Notes: generated by a model from the sequence alone, not told the origin. 64,000 nt of DNA from an uncultured Oscillospiraceae bacterium (GCA_900542575.1 UQOE01000010.1:1-64000); one strand, 5' to 3'; counted from the first letter of the stretch, positions 34,425-43,090 are shown. Numbers and translations: made by a program.

Positions 34425-35700
34425 TGGCAATTCCTCCGAGTGCAAGATAGTCGTGGAAAAAGGTCGGATAGGATTTGTTGACAGCCTCACAGCCGGTGAG
34501 CGTGGTCTCGCCGTCGGCTTTTGCCGCGGCAATGGAGGCCGCCATGACAATACGGTGATCATTATATGATGAAACGGCAGCGCCATGCAAAGGTTTTCCA
34601 CCGGTCCCGGTCACGGTGAGCCCGTCCGGGGCCTCAACGGCCTCCACGCCAAATGCGTGCAGCATGTCGGCGACGGCGGCAATGCGGTCGCTCTCTTTGA
34701 GGCGGAGCCGGGCGGCACCGGAAAAGATGGTTTTCCCTTCTGCACAGGCTGCAAGCACGGCGAGCACCGGGAGCTGGTCCGGGATGTCCGTGAGATCGAC
34801 TTCTGTGCCGTGCAGTTCTCCAGGTCTTACCGTGACAGCGACACGGCCGTCGGCGGTCTGGAGAGAGACCTCCGCTCCGAATGTGCGGAACAGTTCCAGC
34901 ACGGCCTTGTCCCCCTGAGGGGAGTCCAGGTGGAGATCTCTTACCGTGACGCCTTTTTCTCCGAGCGCACCGGCCAGAAAGAAGCAGGAGGCATTGGACC
35001 AGTCGCCGTCGGCCATTACCGTCCCGGGACTGCGGTAGAACTGGCGACCCGGAACGTGCCAGCCATGCTCTGCCTGCTCGATTTGGATTCCGAATTGAGC
35101 AAGCGAATGGAGTGTGATTCCGACATACGAGGCAGATTCCAGCTCCGTGGTGAGGACAATGTCGCTGTCTCTCTCCAGAAGCGGGAGGGCCAGAAGGAGT
35201 CCGGTGATGTACTGGGAGCTGATATTGCCGGGCAGCGTGTAGGTGCCGGGGTGCAGGCGGCCGGAAAACGAGAACGGGAGCCGAGGGGCCGAGACAGAGA
35301 TGCCATTTTCCCCGAGCGCATGCAGCAGGTCTCCGACCGGGCGGTCGGGAAGCCGTCCGCGGCCGGTGAAACTGGGGCTGGTGCTGCAGGCGGCGGCTAC
35401 CGGGAGCAGAAAGCGGAGGGTGGAGCCGCTTTCCCGACAGTCAAAGGAGGGGGCGTCCGCAGGGTATTCCACCGGCGAAATCTCAAATACGCCCGGAAGG
35501 CAGCGGATATTGGCGCCCAGCTGTTCCAGACAGGATACGGTGGCCTTGATATCTTCGGAGAGCACAGCAGGCCCGTTCATAATGATGCGGGTCGGACGGT
35601 CGGCCAGAGCGGCGCAGAAGAGCAGGCGGTGGAGATCGGATTTGGAGGCGATGGCGTCGACGGCACCGTGCAGGTCAGAAGGGGAATAGACAGCGTTCAT
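34414..35700 (-). CDS. aroA: 3-phosphoshikimate 1-carboxyvinyltransferase (EPSP synthase)
   Basis: The 428-aa enzyme joins PEP to shikimate-3-phosphate. It has ASKSDLHRLLFCAAL (Lys near the N-terminus), DCRESGSTLRFLLPVAA (class motif with SGST), and RLRLKESDRIAAVADML and NDHRIVMAASIAA near the C-terminus. The usual glyphosate-relevant loop reads ESGSTLRF, not the LGNAGTA of class I, so it resembles class II-like enzymes. Start ATG 35700 lies two bases after the aroB stop region; ribosome binding site GGCGTAACC is weak, implying coupling. Confidence 0.92.
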   Translation of the reverse strand: MNAVYSPSDLHGAVDAIASKSDLHRLLFCAALADRPTRIIMNGPAVLSEDIKATVSCLEQLGANIRCLPGVFEISPVEYPADAPSFDCRESGSTLRFLLPVAAACSTSPSFTGRGRLPDRPVGDLLHALGENGISVSAPRLPFSFSGRLHPGTYTLPGNISSQYITGLLLALPLLERDSDIVLTTELESASYVGITLHSLAQFGIQIEQAEHGWHVPGRQFYRSPGTVMADGDWSNASCFFLAGALGEKGVTVRDLHLDSPQGDKAVLELFRTFGAEVSLQTADGRVAVTVRPGELHGTEVDLTDIPDQLPVLAVLAACAEGKTIFSGAARLRLKESDRIAAVADMLHAFGVEAVEAPDGLTVTGTGGKPLHGAAVSSYNDHRIVMAASIAAAKADGETTLTGCEAVNKSYPTFFHDYLALGGIANVI

Positions 35701-35702
35701 GG

Positions 35703-36776
35703 TTACGCCTCCCCGAGAGAAAAGCGGACAACCTGCAGAAGTTCGCTCACAGGGATAGTTTTGGTGACGCATTTGCCCAGGGTCTCCGGGACGATCAGGG
35801 CGATGGAGTCGCCCTTGCGCTTTTTATCGTTGAGTGCGGTCTCGGTGATTTCTTCCGCCGAGAGGGAGGTGGAGACCGGAAGATGGTTTCGCGTCAGAAT
35901 GACGGCAAGGCGGTCAGCAGTTCCCGGCTCGGTGATTCCCATCTTTTCGCCGGCGCGGGAGATCAGCACCATGCCGACAGCGACGGCATGGCCGTGCATG
36001 AGCTGGAAGTTGCTGCGGCGCTCAATGGCATGGCCCAGGGTGTGGCCGAGATTGAGATAGCGGCGCAGGCCGGTGTCGAATTCATCTTCTGCGACATAGT
36101 CCGCCTTCATTTGAACCGAGTTGGCGATAACCTGCTGGATGGAGGCGCGGGGATCTCCGCGCTCAAAAATATTCAGAATTTCCCGGGAGCCCAGAACGCC
36201 GTACTTGATGCATTCGGAACAGCCGTCGTAAAATACCTCATCCGGGAGCGTCTGAAGGGTGTCAGTGTCACAGAAAACGGCCAGAGGCTGTTTGAAAGCG
36301 CCTGCCAGATTTTTACCGGCGTCGAGGTCAATGGCGGTTTTGCCTCCGACCGAGGAATCGACATCTGCGAGCAGAGAGGTCGGAATTTGGACATAGGGTA
36401 TGCCGCGGAGGATGCAGGCGGCGGAAAACCCGGCCATGTCGCCGGTGACTCCGCCGCCGAGCGCGACAACGAGGTCGGTACGGGTTATGTGATGGCCCGC
36501 CAGAAACTCCAGAATATTGGAAAAGGTATGGATGTTTTTGGACGCCTCACCGGCGGGAAAGACAAAGGAGATCGTCCGGAACCCTGCACTTTTGAGAGAC
36601 TGCTCAAACGTGCTGAGATAGAGAGGTGCGACATTGCTGTCGGATATAATGGCAGCTGTACAGGGGCTGTGCAGTGCGGCAATGGCCGGTCCGCAGTCGG
36701 CAAGAAGTCCGCTGCCGATGTGTACGGTGTAGGGCGTACTCGCCTTGACCGGAATTTCTGTGATTGAGGTGGACAT
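35703..36776 (-). CDS. aroB: 3-dehydroquinate synthase
   Basis: The 357-aa NAD- and metal-dependent enzyme cyclises DAHP. DLVVALGGGVTGDMAGFSAACILRG carries the GGG-x-GD nucleotide loop, SVGGKTAID follows, and RRYLNLGHTLGHAIE supplies metal-binding histidines. Length is normal. AGGAGC precedes ATG 36776; the gene is 17 bases after tyrA. Confidence 0.95.
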   Translation of the reverse strand: MSTSITEIPVKASTPYTVHIGSGLLADCGPAIAALHSPCTAAIISDSNVAPLYLSTFEQSLKSAGFRTISFVFPAGEASKNIHTFSNILEFLAGHHITRTDLVVALGGGVTGDMAGFSAACILRGIPYVQIPTSLLADVDSSVGGKTAIDLDAGKNLAGAFKQPLAVFCDTDTLQTLPDEVFYDGCSECIKYGVLGSREILNIFERGDPRASIQQVIANSVQMKADYVAEDEFDTGLRRYLNLGHTLGHAIERRSNFQLMHGHAVAVGMVLISRAGEKMGITEPGTADRLAVILTRNHLPVSTSLSAEEITETALNDKKRKGDSIALIVPETLGKCVTKTIPVSELLQVVRFSLGEA

Positions 36777-36793
36777 GGGTGATTGCTCCTTTC

Positions 36794-37648
36794 TCAGCAG
36801 TCCTCAAGCGGCTCGGTGACCTTGAGCTCGCGTCCGTCTTCCAGCAGCTGCCAGAGCTGCTCCGGGTCGCGTGCCTTGATGGCGTTCAGATAATCGGTCA
36901 GATTGTCGACCAGTTCCTGAAGTTCGTATTCGAGGTTGTCGGCGTTGGCCATAAAGAGCTGCGTCCACATGGCAGGGTCCAGACGGGCAACGCGGGTCAT
37001 GTCGCGGTAGGAACCGGCGGTGAAGCCCATCCGTCTGCGGGAAGTCGGGGACTTGATATAGGCCGAAGAGGCGGCATGTGCCAGCTGGGAGGTGTAGGCG
37101 ATGATCTTGTCATGCTCTTCCGGGTTGGAAAAGACGATTTCGCCGAATCCGAGAGAGAGATAAAAAGATTTGAGAACATCCAGTGTGTCGATATCGGTGG
37201 TCTCGTCGGGGCAGAGGATCATGGAAGCGTCCTGATACAGGTAGGCGTCGGCATTGGCGAAACCGGCGACCTCTTTGCCGGCCATGGGGTGGCCGCCGAC
37301 ATAGGTGAAGCCGTATTTCTCTGCCAGCGGCGACAGGTTTTTGTAAATGTAGCGCTTGACGCCGCAGCAGTCCACCAGAATGGTGTGCTGGTCGAAATAG
37401 GGGGCGTTTTCGTTCATCCATTTGACAATTTGCTCCGGCGCAATGGCAATCATGACGAGGTCCATGTCCTTGAGATTGTCCTGGGTCAGGGTGTCAAGGA
37501 TGGCGCCCGACATCTTTGCGAGCTGGATGGCCTCCGGATTCTTGTCGTAGCCGAAGACATGACAGATGGTATGCTTGGAAGTGGATTTTGCCATGGAGCC
37601 TCCGATGAGACCCAGACCGACAATGCCGACATTCTTAATCTGTTTCAT
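36794..37648 (-). CDS. tyrA: Prephenate dehydrogenase
   Basis: The 284-aa enzyme oxidises prephenate to 4-hydroxyphenylpyruvate for tyrosine. NVGIVGLGLIGGSMAKS is the NAD loop; VGGHPMAGKE contains the His of the active site. No ACT domain is present, so feedback inhibition may act elsewhere, for example on AroF. The start ATG 37648 is two bases after the aroF stop. Confidence 0.9.
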   Translation of the reverse strand: MKQIKNVGIVGLGLIGGSMAKSTSKHTICHVFGYDKNPEAIQLAKMSGAILDTLTQDNLKDMDLVMIAIAPEQIVKWMNENAPYFDQHTILVDCCGVKRYIYKNLSPLAEKYGFTYVGGHPMAGKEVAGFANADAYLYQDASMILCPDETTDIDTLDVLKSFYLSLGFGEIVFSNPEEHDKIIAYTSQLAHAASSAYIKSPTSRRRMGFTAGSYRDMTRVARLDPAMWTQLFMANADNLEYELQELVDNLTDYLNAIKARDPEQLWQLLEDGRELKVTEPLEDC

Positions 37649-37650
37649 GG

Positions 37651-38664
37651 TCAGGCCTCCTCGTGAATGGTTCTGTGGATAGCAGAGCATTTGCGGGCCA
37701 TTTCGGAGAAGGCTTTTGGGGTCAGGTGCTGGCGGCCGTCGGTGACAGCGTGCTGCGGGTCGTAATGGACTTCCACGAGAAGCCCATCTGCACCGGCTGC
37801 TGTGGCGGCCAGCGCCAGCGGCTCCGCCAGGTCGGCACGGCCGGAGGAGTGGCACGGGTCTGCAAGGACCGGCAGATGCGAGTGCTGTTTCAGTGCGGGG
37901 ATAGCGGAGATGTCCAGGGTCGTGGTTGTATAGTCTTCGAAGGTCCGGATGCCGCGCTCGCAGAGGATGACTTTGCTGTTCCCTTTGGACATGATATATT
38001 CGGCGCTCATCAGGAGTTCTTCATAGGTGGCGGAGAGCCCGCGCTTCAGGAGAACCGGCTTGTCGGTGCGCCCCAGCTCCTTGAGCAGCGCATAGTTCTG
38101 CATATTGCGGGCACCGACCTGGAGTATATCGACGTCGGCCATGGCGTCCAGATCTTTCATGCTCATAATTTCCGTTACAACTGGCATGCCGAATTCTTTC
38201 CCGGCTGAAACCAGCAGCCGAACGCCCTCTTCATGCAGGCCCTGGAAGGAATAGGGAGATGTACGCGGCTTGAACGTGCCGCCGCGCAGAACCGCTGCGC
38301 CGGCCTCTTTGACCTCCTTCGCAATACGAAAGATCTGTTCTTCGCTCTCAACGGAGGAGGGGCCGGCAATCAGAGTCAGGCTGCCGTCGCCGATGCGAAC
38401 GCCATTGGACAGCTCAATGACCGTGTCCGCCGGATGAAATTTGCGGTTCGCCTTCTTGTACGGCTCCTGAATTCGTTTGACACTGTCGACGATGTCCAGA
38501 GCGGAGATGAGGTCCGCGTCCACCTGGGAGGTGTCGCCAACGAGACCCAGAATCGTCTGACTCTGGCCCTGCGAGTGGAACACCTGAATATTTTTATCTT
38601 CCAGCCAGTGGATGAGACTCTCCAGCTGTGCTGCGTCAGGATTCTCCTTGAGAACTACGATCAT
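37651..38664 (-). CDS. aroF: 3-deoxy-7-phosphoheptulonate synthase (DAHP synthase, type I-beta)
   Basis: The 337-aa first enzyme of the shikimate pathway condenses PEP with erythrose-4-phosphate. Residues 1-70 are the ferredoxin-like regulatory domain (MIVVLKENPDAAQLESLI) common to Thermotoga/Bacillus-type enzymes and involved in Tyr/Phe inhibition. The barrel has LIAGPSSVESEEQI, LRGGTFKPRTSPYSFQG, LKRGLSATYEE, LCERGIRTFEDYTT and DPCHSSG. ATG 38664 is preceded by GGGAGGTAA. It is the first gene after the Phe/Tyr leader. Confidence 0.95.
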   Translation of the reverse strand: MIVVLKENPDAAQLESLIHWLEDKNIQVFHSQGQSQTILGLVGDTSQVDADLISALDIVDSVKRIQEPYKKANRKFHPADTVIELSNGVRIGDGSLTLIAGPSSVESEEQIFRIAKEVKEAGAAVLRGGTFKPRTSPYSFQGLHEEGVRLLVSAGKEFGMPVVTEIMSMKDLDAMADVDILQVGARNMQNYALLKELGRTDKPVLLKRGLSATYEELLMSAEYIMSKGNSKVILCERGIRTFEDYTTTTLDISAIPALKQHSHLPVLADPCHSSGRADLAEPLALAATAAGADGLLVEVHYDPQHAVTDGRQHLTPKAFSEMARKCSAIHRTIHEEA

Positions 38665-38698
38665 GAAATTACCTCCCAATGTCTGTGAAACGATGGCA

Positions 38699-38742
38699 GA
38701 AAACAAAACGACCTCGCAGCCGGTTTGCGCTGCGAGGTCGTT
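38699..38742 (-). terminator. Attenuator terminator of the aromatic amino acid operon
   Basis: On the minus strand AACGACCTCGCAGC and GCTGCGAGGTCGTT form a perfect 14-bp stem over an eight-base loop, followed by TTGTTTTCTG. It lies between the leader peptide stop and aroF. The loop GCAAACC is complementary to GGTTTGC within the leader coding sequence, which could seed an alternative antiterminator. Confidence 0.8.
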
Positions 38743-38761
38743 GTCTGAAACAAGAATGAAT

Positions 38762-38863
38762 TCAAACTTCTGCAGAGATTGCCGTGCAAACCAAAGGAGC
38801 CTTGCCAAAATAGGTAAAGCTAAAATAGTAGTATGCAAAGCTTTTGCTGTCTGCTGCGTGCAT
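38762..38863 (-). CDS. Phe/Tyr-rich leader peptide of the aromatic operon (33 aa)
   Basis: AGGAG lies eight bases ahead of ATG 38863. The peptide starts MHAADSKS and contains FAYYYFSFTYF at residues 9-19: eight of eleven residues are Phe or Tyr. It ends TGA at 38762-38764, twenty bases before the terminator stem. Ribosome stalling on these codons when charged tRNA-Phe or tRNA-Tyr is scarce would be expected to stop terminator formation and let transcription enter aroF-tyrA-aroB-aroA-aroC-pheA-aroEK. The regulatory mechanism is inferred from this arrangement; the coding capacity is seen directly. Confidence 0.8.
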   Translation of the reverse strand: MHAADSKSFAYYYFSFTYFGKAPLVCTAISAEV

Positions 38864-38896
38864 CGTTTAAACTCCTGTGTTTAAAATTACTTTAGC

Positions 38897-38925
38897 ATGA
38901 TAGCATTCGAACCCCCGGCTGTCAA
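38897..38925 (-). promoter_or_regulatory. Promoter of the aromatic amino acid operon
   Basis: On the minus strand TTGACA (38920-38925) and TATCAT (38897-38902) are exactly 17 bases apart. The -35 overlaps the last codons of the lipase gene. It starts a leader of about 225 bases that holds the Phe/Tyr peptide and terminator. Confidence 0.8.
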
Positions 38926-40472
38926 TTGGAACGGTGCAATCTGTCTGCAATTTTTTCCGTCGGCAGGACGCGCTGCTGGACTTCGTCTCCGGTATTCTCC
39001 GGGGTAATATTGGTAATATTCTGGTTCGCGTCCGCCAGCAGGAACTGCCCGTATCCGGTCGCTTTCTGTACCGCTTTTACACTGCAGCTGTATTTGCCGA
39101 GGGTCAGCCCGGCGACGAGTTCCATTGCAGGTGTCCCCACCTGGAAGTCCACATGGCGGAGATTCTTGAAAAACCAGGTGCTGTTCCTGAGGACGCAGGT
39201 GGAGGCGTCGATTTCGCCGTCGGGAGAGCAGTACTCTCCGTCAGATGTATCCAGTTTCTCTCCGGAATAGGCCACGGTGGCCCCGCCGGATTCGTATTCG
39301 GTCTCAATTAAGATATCGGTCTGCTTGCGGCAGTTTGGCGTGAACGGAATGCCAGGATATCCATAAGAAGCGATGATGGCGGTCTGCGTGCCGAAGTCCC
39401 GGACATCTTTGAGATTCTGCTCTGCGTCGCCCTGTGCGCGGTGATACCGCTGCAGTTTCCGGTAGAGCGTGGAATCTTTGTCCAGGAACCCGATGGAGGT
39501 CATACATTCCATGGCGTGGTCAAAACTGCGGTAGGGAATGCATTCGAAGACCGCCGGGATATTTCCGAAAACAGGCTTGAAACATTCCAGAAAGATGCGG
39601 TCCTGAATATGGGAGCTGGAAAAGCCGTTGTTCAGATTCTCGGAGAGGCTGTTCATCATGCCGGAGAACAGAGCAGAGCCGGCCAGAAACAGATATTCAT
39701 ATTTGCCTCCGTCCAGGGAGGTGCTGAGATTGCTGAGGTAGGCGCCCGCATCATCGGGGTCGACGGAGAGATTCTGTGTAAAGGCGCTGGCAAAATCGAC
39801 GCCCTCAAAAGCGCCGTTGACGATAATGAGACGTTTCAGCAGTCCGTCGAACTTGTGCGCCTCCAGGTAGCAGTTGACGGTGGCGGCACCGAGGGAGTCG
39901 CAGAGCAGGATGACTTGTTCTGCACCGGTCCGCCGAAGTACTGCGTGAATAAATTCATTGAGCCCATTGGCTCCGCTGTCGTAAAGGTCCAGCCGCCAGT
40001 CATAGTTGAAGGCATAGATGTTCTCTCCGCCGGTCTGATTGACCAGCTCTTTGGCGAGCCGGGTGACGCCGTTGTCGAAGTCAAAGTACTCCGGATGTTC
40101 AGACAGGGGCTCTACCCAGTAATTGCGGAGAAAGACGCCGTTGGCGCCGCCTTCGCTGTCACAGTTGATGTCGGTGGTGCGTGCAAATTCGGCAGCGCCG
40201 TCGATGAGGGCATTCCACTCGGACAGATTTACCGAATCTTTGCCGGCCAGTTTGAATACATTTTTCAGGGAACCCGGATGCTCCCGGAATGCAGAGAGAA
40301 CCTGACGGACCGAGACGGACCCCACTTCGGTAATTTCACCGTTTTCCATTTTATAGAGCGGCGCACCGCCCATGCCGTGTACAACGATAACGGGGGTCGG
40401 GACATGGTTTTCTGCACGTTTTGCCTGTTCTTCCGGGGAAATTTTGGAAAGTGCCATTAAGAGAGAGAGCAT
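38922..40472 (-). CDS. LCAT-like alpha/beta hydrolase (lipase/acyltransferase)
   Basis: The 516-aa protein belongs to the lecithin:cholesterol acyltransferase-like lipases. VIVVHGMGGAPLYK is the oxyanion region, FNYDWRLDLYD the LCAT-type YDWR motif, and ILLCDSLGAATV the nucleophile elbow, where Gly-x-Ser-x-Gly is replaced by Cys-Asp-Ser-Leu-Gly. A histidine in RHVDF near residue 465 could complete the triad. A short hydrophobic start (MLSLLMALS) is not a convincing signal peptide. AAAGGATGC precedes ATG 40472; TATAAT (40518-40523, minus) is a candidate -10. Substrate unknown. Confidence 0.75.
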   Translation of the reverse strand: MLSLLMALSKISPEEQAKRAENHVPTPVIVVHGMGGAPLYKMENGEITEVGSVSVRQVLSAFREHPGSLKNVFKLAGKDSVNLSEWNALIDGAAEFARTTDINCDSEGGANGVFLRNYWVEPLSEHPEYFDFDNGVTRLAKELVNQTGGENIYAFNYDWRLDLYDSGANGLNEFIHAVLRRTGAEQVILLCDSLGAATVNCYLEAHKFDGLLKRLIIVNGAFEGVDFASAFTQNLSVDPDDAGAYLSNLSTSLDGGKYEYLFLAGSALFSGMMNSLSENLNNGFSSSHIQDRIFLECFKPVFGNIPAVFECIPYRSFDHAMECMTSIGFLDKDSTLYRKLQRYHRAQGDAEQNLKDVRDFGTQTAIIASYGYPGIPFTPNCRKQTDILIETEYESGGATVAYSGEKLDTSDGEYCSPDGEIDASTCVLRNSTWFFKNLRHVDFQVGTPAMELVAGLTLGKYSCSVKAVQKATGYGQFLLADANQNITNITPENTGDEVQQRVLPTEKIADRLHRSN

Positions 40473-40552
40473 ACTTTTGCATCCTTTCCATAGAAATTTC
40501 GAATCTTGAATGAAAAAATTATAACATAGGATAATTTCGGAGGACAGGGAAT

Positions 40553-40581
40553 TTGACAAAATCGACGGAGTCGTAGATAAT
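40553..40581 (+). promoter_or_regulatory. Promoter of the alpha/beta hydrolase at 40615
   Basis: TTGACA (40553-40558) and GATAAT (40576-40581) are 17 bases apart, divergent from the lipase gene. Confidence 0.7.
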
Positions 40582-40614
40582 AATCCCTTACCAAAGACGA
40601 AAGGAGGAGATCCA

Positions 40615-41403
40615 ATGCTCCGTACGACTCCATTTTCCATAGAGAGCGAGGGCAATACGCTGCGCGGGAAAATCCTGCGCCCCAGCGAAGCGGTTGGCCC
40701 AATGCGTACGGTTATTATCTGCCATGGCTTTGAGAGCAGCATGCATGTTACGGAGAAATATGCACCGATTTTTACTGAGGTCGGCTATCTGGCTGTCGTC
40801 TTTGACTTTACCCGTTCCGGAAGCGGAATCAGCGACGGTGACAGCACCAAAATGAGTGTCCTCACCGAAAAGCAGGATCTTCTCAACGTCGTCGACTATA
40901 TCTCCGCTCTGCCGGAGGTGGATTCCAGCCGGATCACCCTCTCCGGCTGCAGCCAGGGCGGCCTGGTGGCGGCACTGGCCGCGGGAGAACGCCCCAAACA
41001 GTTTGAGCAGATGGTGCTCTTCTATCCGGGCTTCAGCATTCCCAACAGTGCGCGGCACGGTTATACCCCTACTGTGAAAGTGGACCCCTATCATCTCCCG
41101 GAGACCTTTTGGGCCAGAAAGGTGAAACTCGGCCGGGTCTACATGACAGATGCTATGAAACTGGATCCCTGGCGGGAGATCCGCCCGTTTACGCGGCCGG
41201 TCATCATTGTCCATGGGCTGGAGGATGAGGCGGTCGATATCCGCTATTCCCAGCTCGCTGCAAAGCAGTATAAGAACTGTAAACTTCTGAGCGTGCACGG
41301 AGATCACGGGCTGTATCGCGCCGGTTTTAAAGAAGCTAAATTCAAGGTGCAGCGGGAGCTCCGCCGTATGGATGTGGAGCGCATGCTTCCCTATTTCCGC
41401 TGA
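40615..41403 (+). CDS. Alpha/beta hydrolase, cinnamoyl/feruloyl-esterase-like
   Basis: The 262-aa enzyme has TVIICHGFESS (oxyanion HGF), VFDFTRSGSGISDGD, the nucleophile elbow LSGCSQGGLVAA, VIIVHGLEDEAVDI with the acid Asp, and GDHGLY with the His. The order and HGF motif match the intestinal Lactobacillus cinnamoyl-esterase group, although acyl-peptidase-like relatives are close. No signal peptide, so the enzyme is cytosolic. AAGGAGGAG precedes the start. Confidence 0.8.
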   Translation: MLRTTPFSIESEGNTLRGKILRPSEAVGPMRTVIICHGFESSMHVTEKYAPIFTEVGYLAVVFDFTRSGSGISDGDSTKMSVLTEKQDLLNVVDYISALPEVDSSRITLSGCSQGGLVAALAAGERPKQFEQMVLFYPGFSIPNSARHGYTPTVKVDPYHLPETFWARKVKLGRVYMTDAMKLDPWREIRPFTRPVIIVHGLEDEAVDIRYSQLAAKQYKNCKLLSVHGDHGLYRAGFKEAKFKVQRELRRMDVERMLPYFR

Positions 41404-41413
41404 GCCGCAATTG

Positions 41414-41422
41414 TGCTATAAT
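41414..41422 (+). promoter_or_regulatory. Extended -10 promoter element
   Basis: TGCTATAAT (41414-41422) is an extended -10 lying about 30 bases before the small gene at 41451; no good -35 is seen. Confidence 0.45.
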
Positions 41423-41450
41423 CAGCCTAGAGTTGATAGGAGGGCTGCTT

Positions 41451-41603
41451 ATGAAATCCGAATGGAAGAAATGGGCTGCGCTGGCTGCAGCGCTCTTTGG
41501 CATTTCGCTGTTCACGGCTGTGACAGCGGGAGAGTCCCAGGAAGACCTTGACAAACTGAAAAAAGATCAGTCGGAGCAATCCGACCAGGAGAAAAAATCA
41601 TAA
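41451..41603 (+). CDS. Small membrane-anchored protein, 50 aa
   Basis: ATG 41451 follows TAGGAGGGC. The product MKSEWKKWAALAAALFGI has a positively charged start, one hydrophobic segment (residues 8-26) and a charged tail (DKLKKDQSEQSDQEKKS). It may be a membrane anchor with a cytoplasmic or external tail. It ends ten bases before the TPP riboswitch, and no family was recognised. Confidence 0.55.
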   Translation: MKSEWKKWAALAAALFGISLFTAVTAGESQEDLDKLKKDQSEQSDQEKKS

Positions 41604-41613
41604 TCACAATCCA

Positions 41614-41699
41614 TGGACAGGGGGAGCTTTTGCTGAGAGGCGGGCCCAGGCCTGCGACCCCGCAACCTGAATTGGACAATGCCAACGGAGGGATGTCTT
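41614..41699 (+). ncRNA. TPP (THI-box) riboswitch
   Basis: GGGGGAGC, GCTGAGAGG (41632-41640), ACCTGA (41665-41670) and AATGCCAACGGAGGGA (41679-41694) are the conserved THI elements, closed by GGACA/TGTC(T). It senses thiamine diphosphate and controls the thiC gene 80 bases downstream through the terminator at 41722. Confidence 0.95.
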
Positions 41700-41721
41700 G
41701 GGAATGAATGTCGCATTCATC

Positions 41722-41752
41722 GCCGGGGCCCGTTTGGGCTCCGGCTTTTTTT
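41722..41752 (+). terminator. Riboswitch-controlled terminator before thiC
   Basis: GCCGGGGCCC pairs with GGGCTCCGGC over GTTT, followed by seven Ts. A second small hairpin (ATGAATG/CATTCAT, 41704-41720) lies between it and the aptamer. TPP binding should favour termination. Confidence 0.88.
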
Positions 41753-41776
41753 CGGAGTGACGGAAGGGAGAACACA

Positions 41777-43090
41777 ATGGCAAAGGAATACAAAACCCAG
41801 ATGGAGGCGGCGCGCAAGGGCATCATTACGCCGGAGCTGGAAATCGTCGCCAAAAAAGAAAATCGTACGCCGGAGGAGCTGCTTCCGTATCTTGCGTCCG
41901 GCAAGATGGTCATCCCGGCCAATCCGGGCCACAAAAATCTGGACCCGAACGGCATCGGCAGCATGCTGAAAACGAAAATCAACGTCAACCTCGGCGTCAG
42001 CCGGGACTGCAAAGACTATGATGTCGAAATGCAGAAGGTCATGAATGCGGTCAATCTCGGCGCGGAGGCCATTATGGATCTCTCCAGCCACGGCAATACG
42101 CAGCCGTTCCGCCAGAAGCTCTGTTCGGAGTGCCCGGCTATGATCGGTACTGTTCCGGTCTATGACTCGGTTATCCACTATCAGAGAGACCTCAACACGC
42201 TGACCGCCAAAGATTTTATCGATGTCATCCGGCTTCATGCAGAGGACGGCGTGGACTTCGTCACACTGCACTGCGGCATTACCCGCAAGACCATTGAGCA
42301 GATTAAAAACGGCGAGCGAAAGATGAATATCGTATCCCGCGGAGGTTCTCTGGTCTTCGCCTGGATGTCCATGACCGGCGAGGAGAATCCGTTCTACGAG
42401 TACTACGACGAAATCCTCGACATCTGCTATGAGCACGATGTCACAATCTCCCTCGGGGATGCATGCCGTCCAGGATGCCTGGCGGACGCCACGGACCGCA
42501 CCCAGCTCAGCGAGCTGATGCGGCTGGGAGAACTGACCGAACGCGCCTGGAAGCACAATGTCCAGGTTATGGTAGAGGGCCCTGGCCATGTTCCCATGGA
42601 CCAGATTGCAGCCAACATGAAAGTTCAGCAGACGGTCTGCAAAGGTGCGCCGTTCTACGTGCTCGGCCCACTGGTTACCGACATCGCTCCGGGCTATGAC
42701 CATATTACCGCTGCCATCGGCGGCGCCATTGCCGCAGAGCACGGTGCAGCGTTCCTCTGCTATGTTACGCCTGCAGAGCATCTTGCACTTCCGAACGTTG
42801 AGGATGTCCGCACCGGCATTATCGCCAGTAAAATTGCGGCCCACGCCGCTGACATTGCGAAAGGCCTTCCGGGTGCCCGGAACCAGGATGACCGCATGGC
42901 GGAGGCACGCCGTAAGCTGGACTGGGATGCCCAGTTTAAAGAGGCACTGGACCCGGAGACCGCCAAGGCCATCCGCGACAGCCGCCTGCCGGAGGACGAC
43001 CACTCGGATACCTGCAGCATGTGCGGAAAGTTCTGTGCGGTCCGCAGCATGAATAAGGCACTCAACGGCGAGACGATAGATATCCTGTAA
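41777..43090 (+). CDS. thiC: Phosphomethylpyrimidine synthase
   Basis: The 437-aa radical-SAM enzyme converts aminoimidazole ribotide to HMP phosphate for thiamine synthesis. ANPGHKNLDPNGIGS, MDLSSHG, TLHCGIT, SRGGSLV, DACRPGC and EGPGHVPMDQIAANM are standard. The C-terminal cluster motif is CSMCGKFC (C-x2-C-x4-C). ATG 41777 follows GGAAGGGAG. Single gene under the TPP riboswitch; no other thi gene is adjacent. Confidence 0.96.
   Translation: MAKEYKTQMEAARKGIITPELEIVAKKENRTPEELLPYLASGKMVIPANPGHKNLDPNGIGSMLKTKINVNLGVSRDCKDYDVEMQKVMNAVNLGAEAIMDLSSHGNTQPFRQKLCSECPAMIGTVPVYDSVIHYQRDLNTLTAKDFIDVIRLHAEDGVDFVTLHCGITRKTIEQIKNGERKMNIVSRGGSLVFAWMSMTGEENPFYEYYDEILDICYEHDVTISLGDACRPGCLADATDRTQLSELMRLGELTERAWKHNVQVMVEGPGHVPMDQIAANMKVQQTVCKGAPFYVLGPLVTDIAPGYDHITAAIGGAIAAEHGAAFLCYVTPAEHLALPNVEDVRTGIIASKIAAHAADIAKGLPGARNQDDRMAEARRKLDWDAQFKEALDPETAKAIRDSRLPEDDHSDTCSMCGKFCAVRSMNKALNGETIDIL

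Noticed and set aside
37651..38838. N-terminal extension of aroF starting at 38838
   Set aside because: It runs through the attenuator terminator and overlaps the leader peptide in another frame; the family start is at 38664.
38665..38890. T-box leader upstream of aroF
   Set aside because: No conserved T-box sequence (AGGGTGG...) or Stem I was found; the Phe/Tyr peptide explains the leader better.
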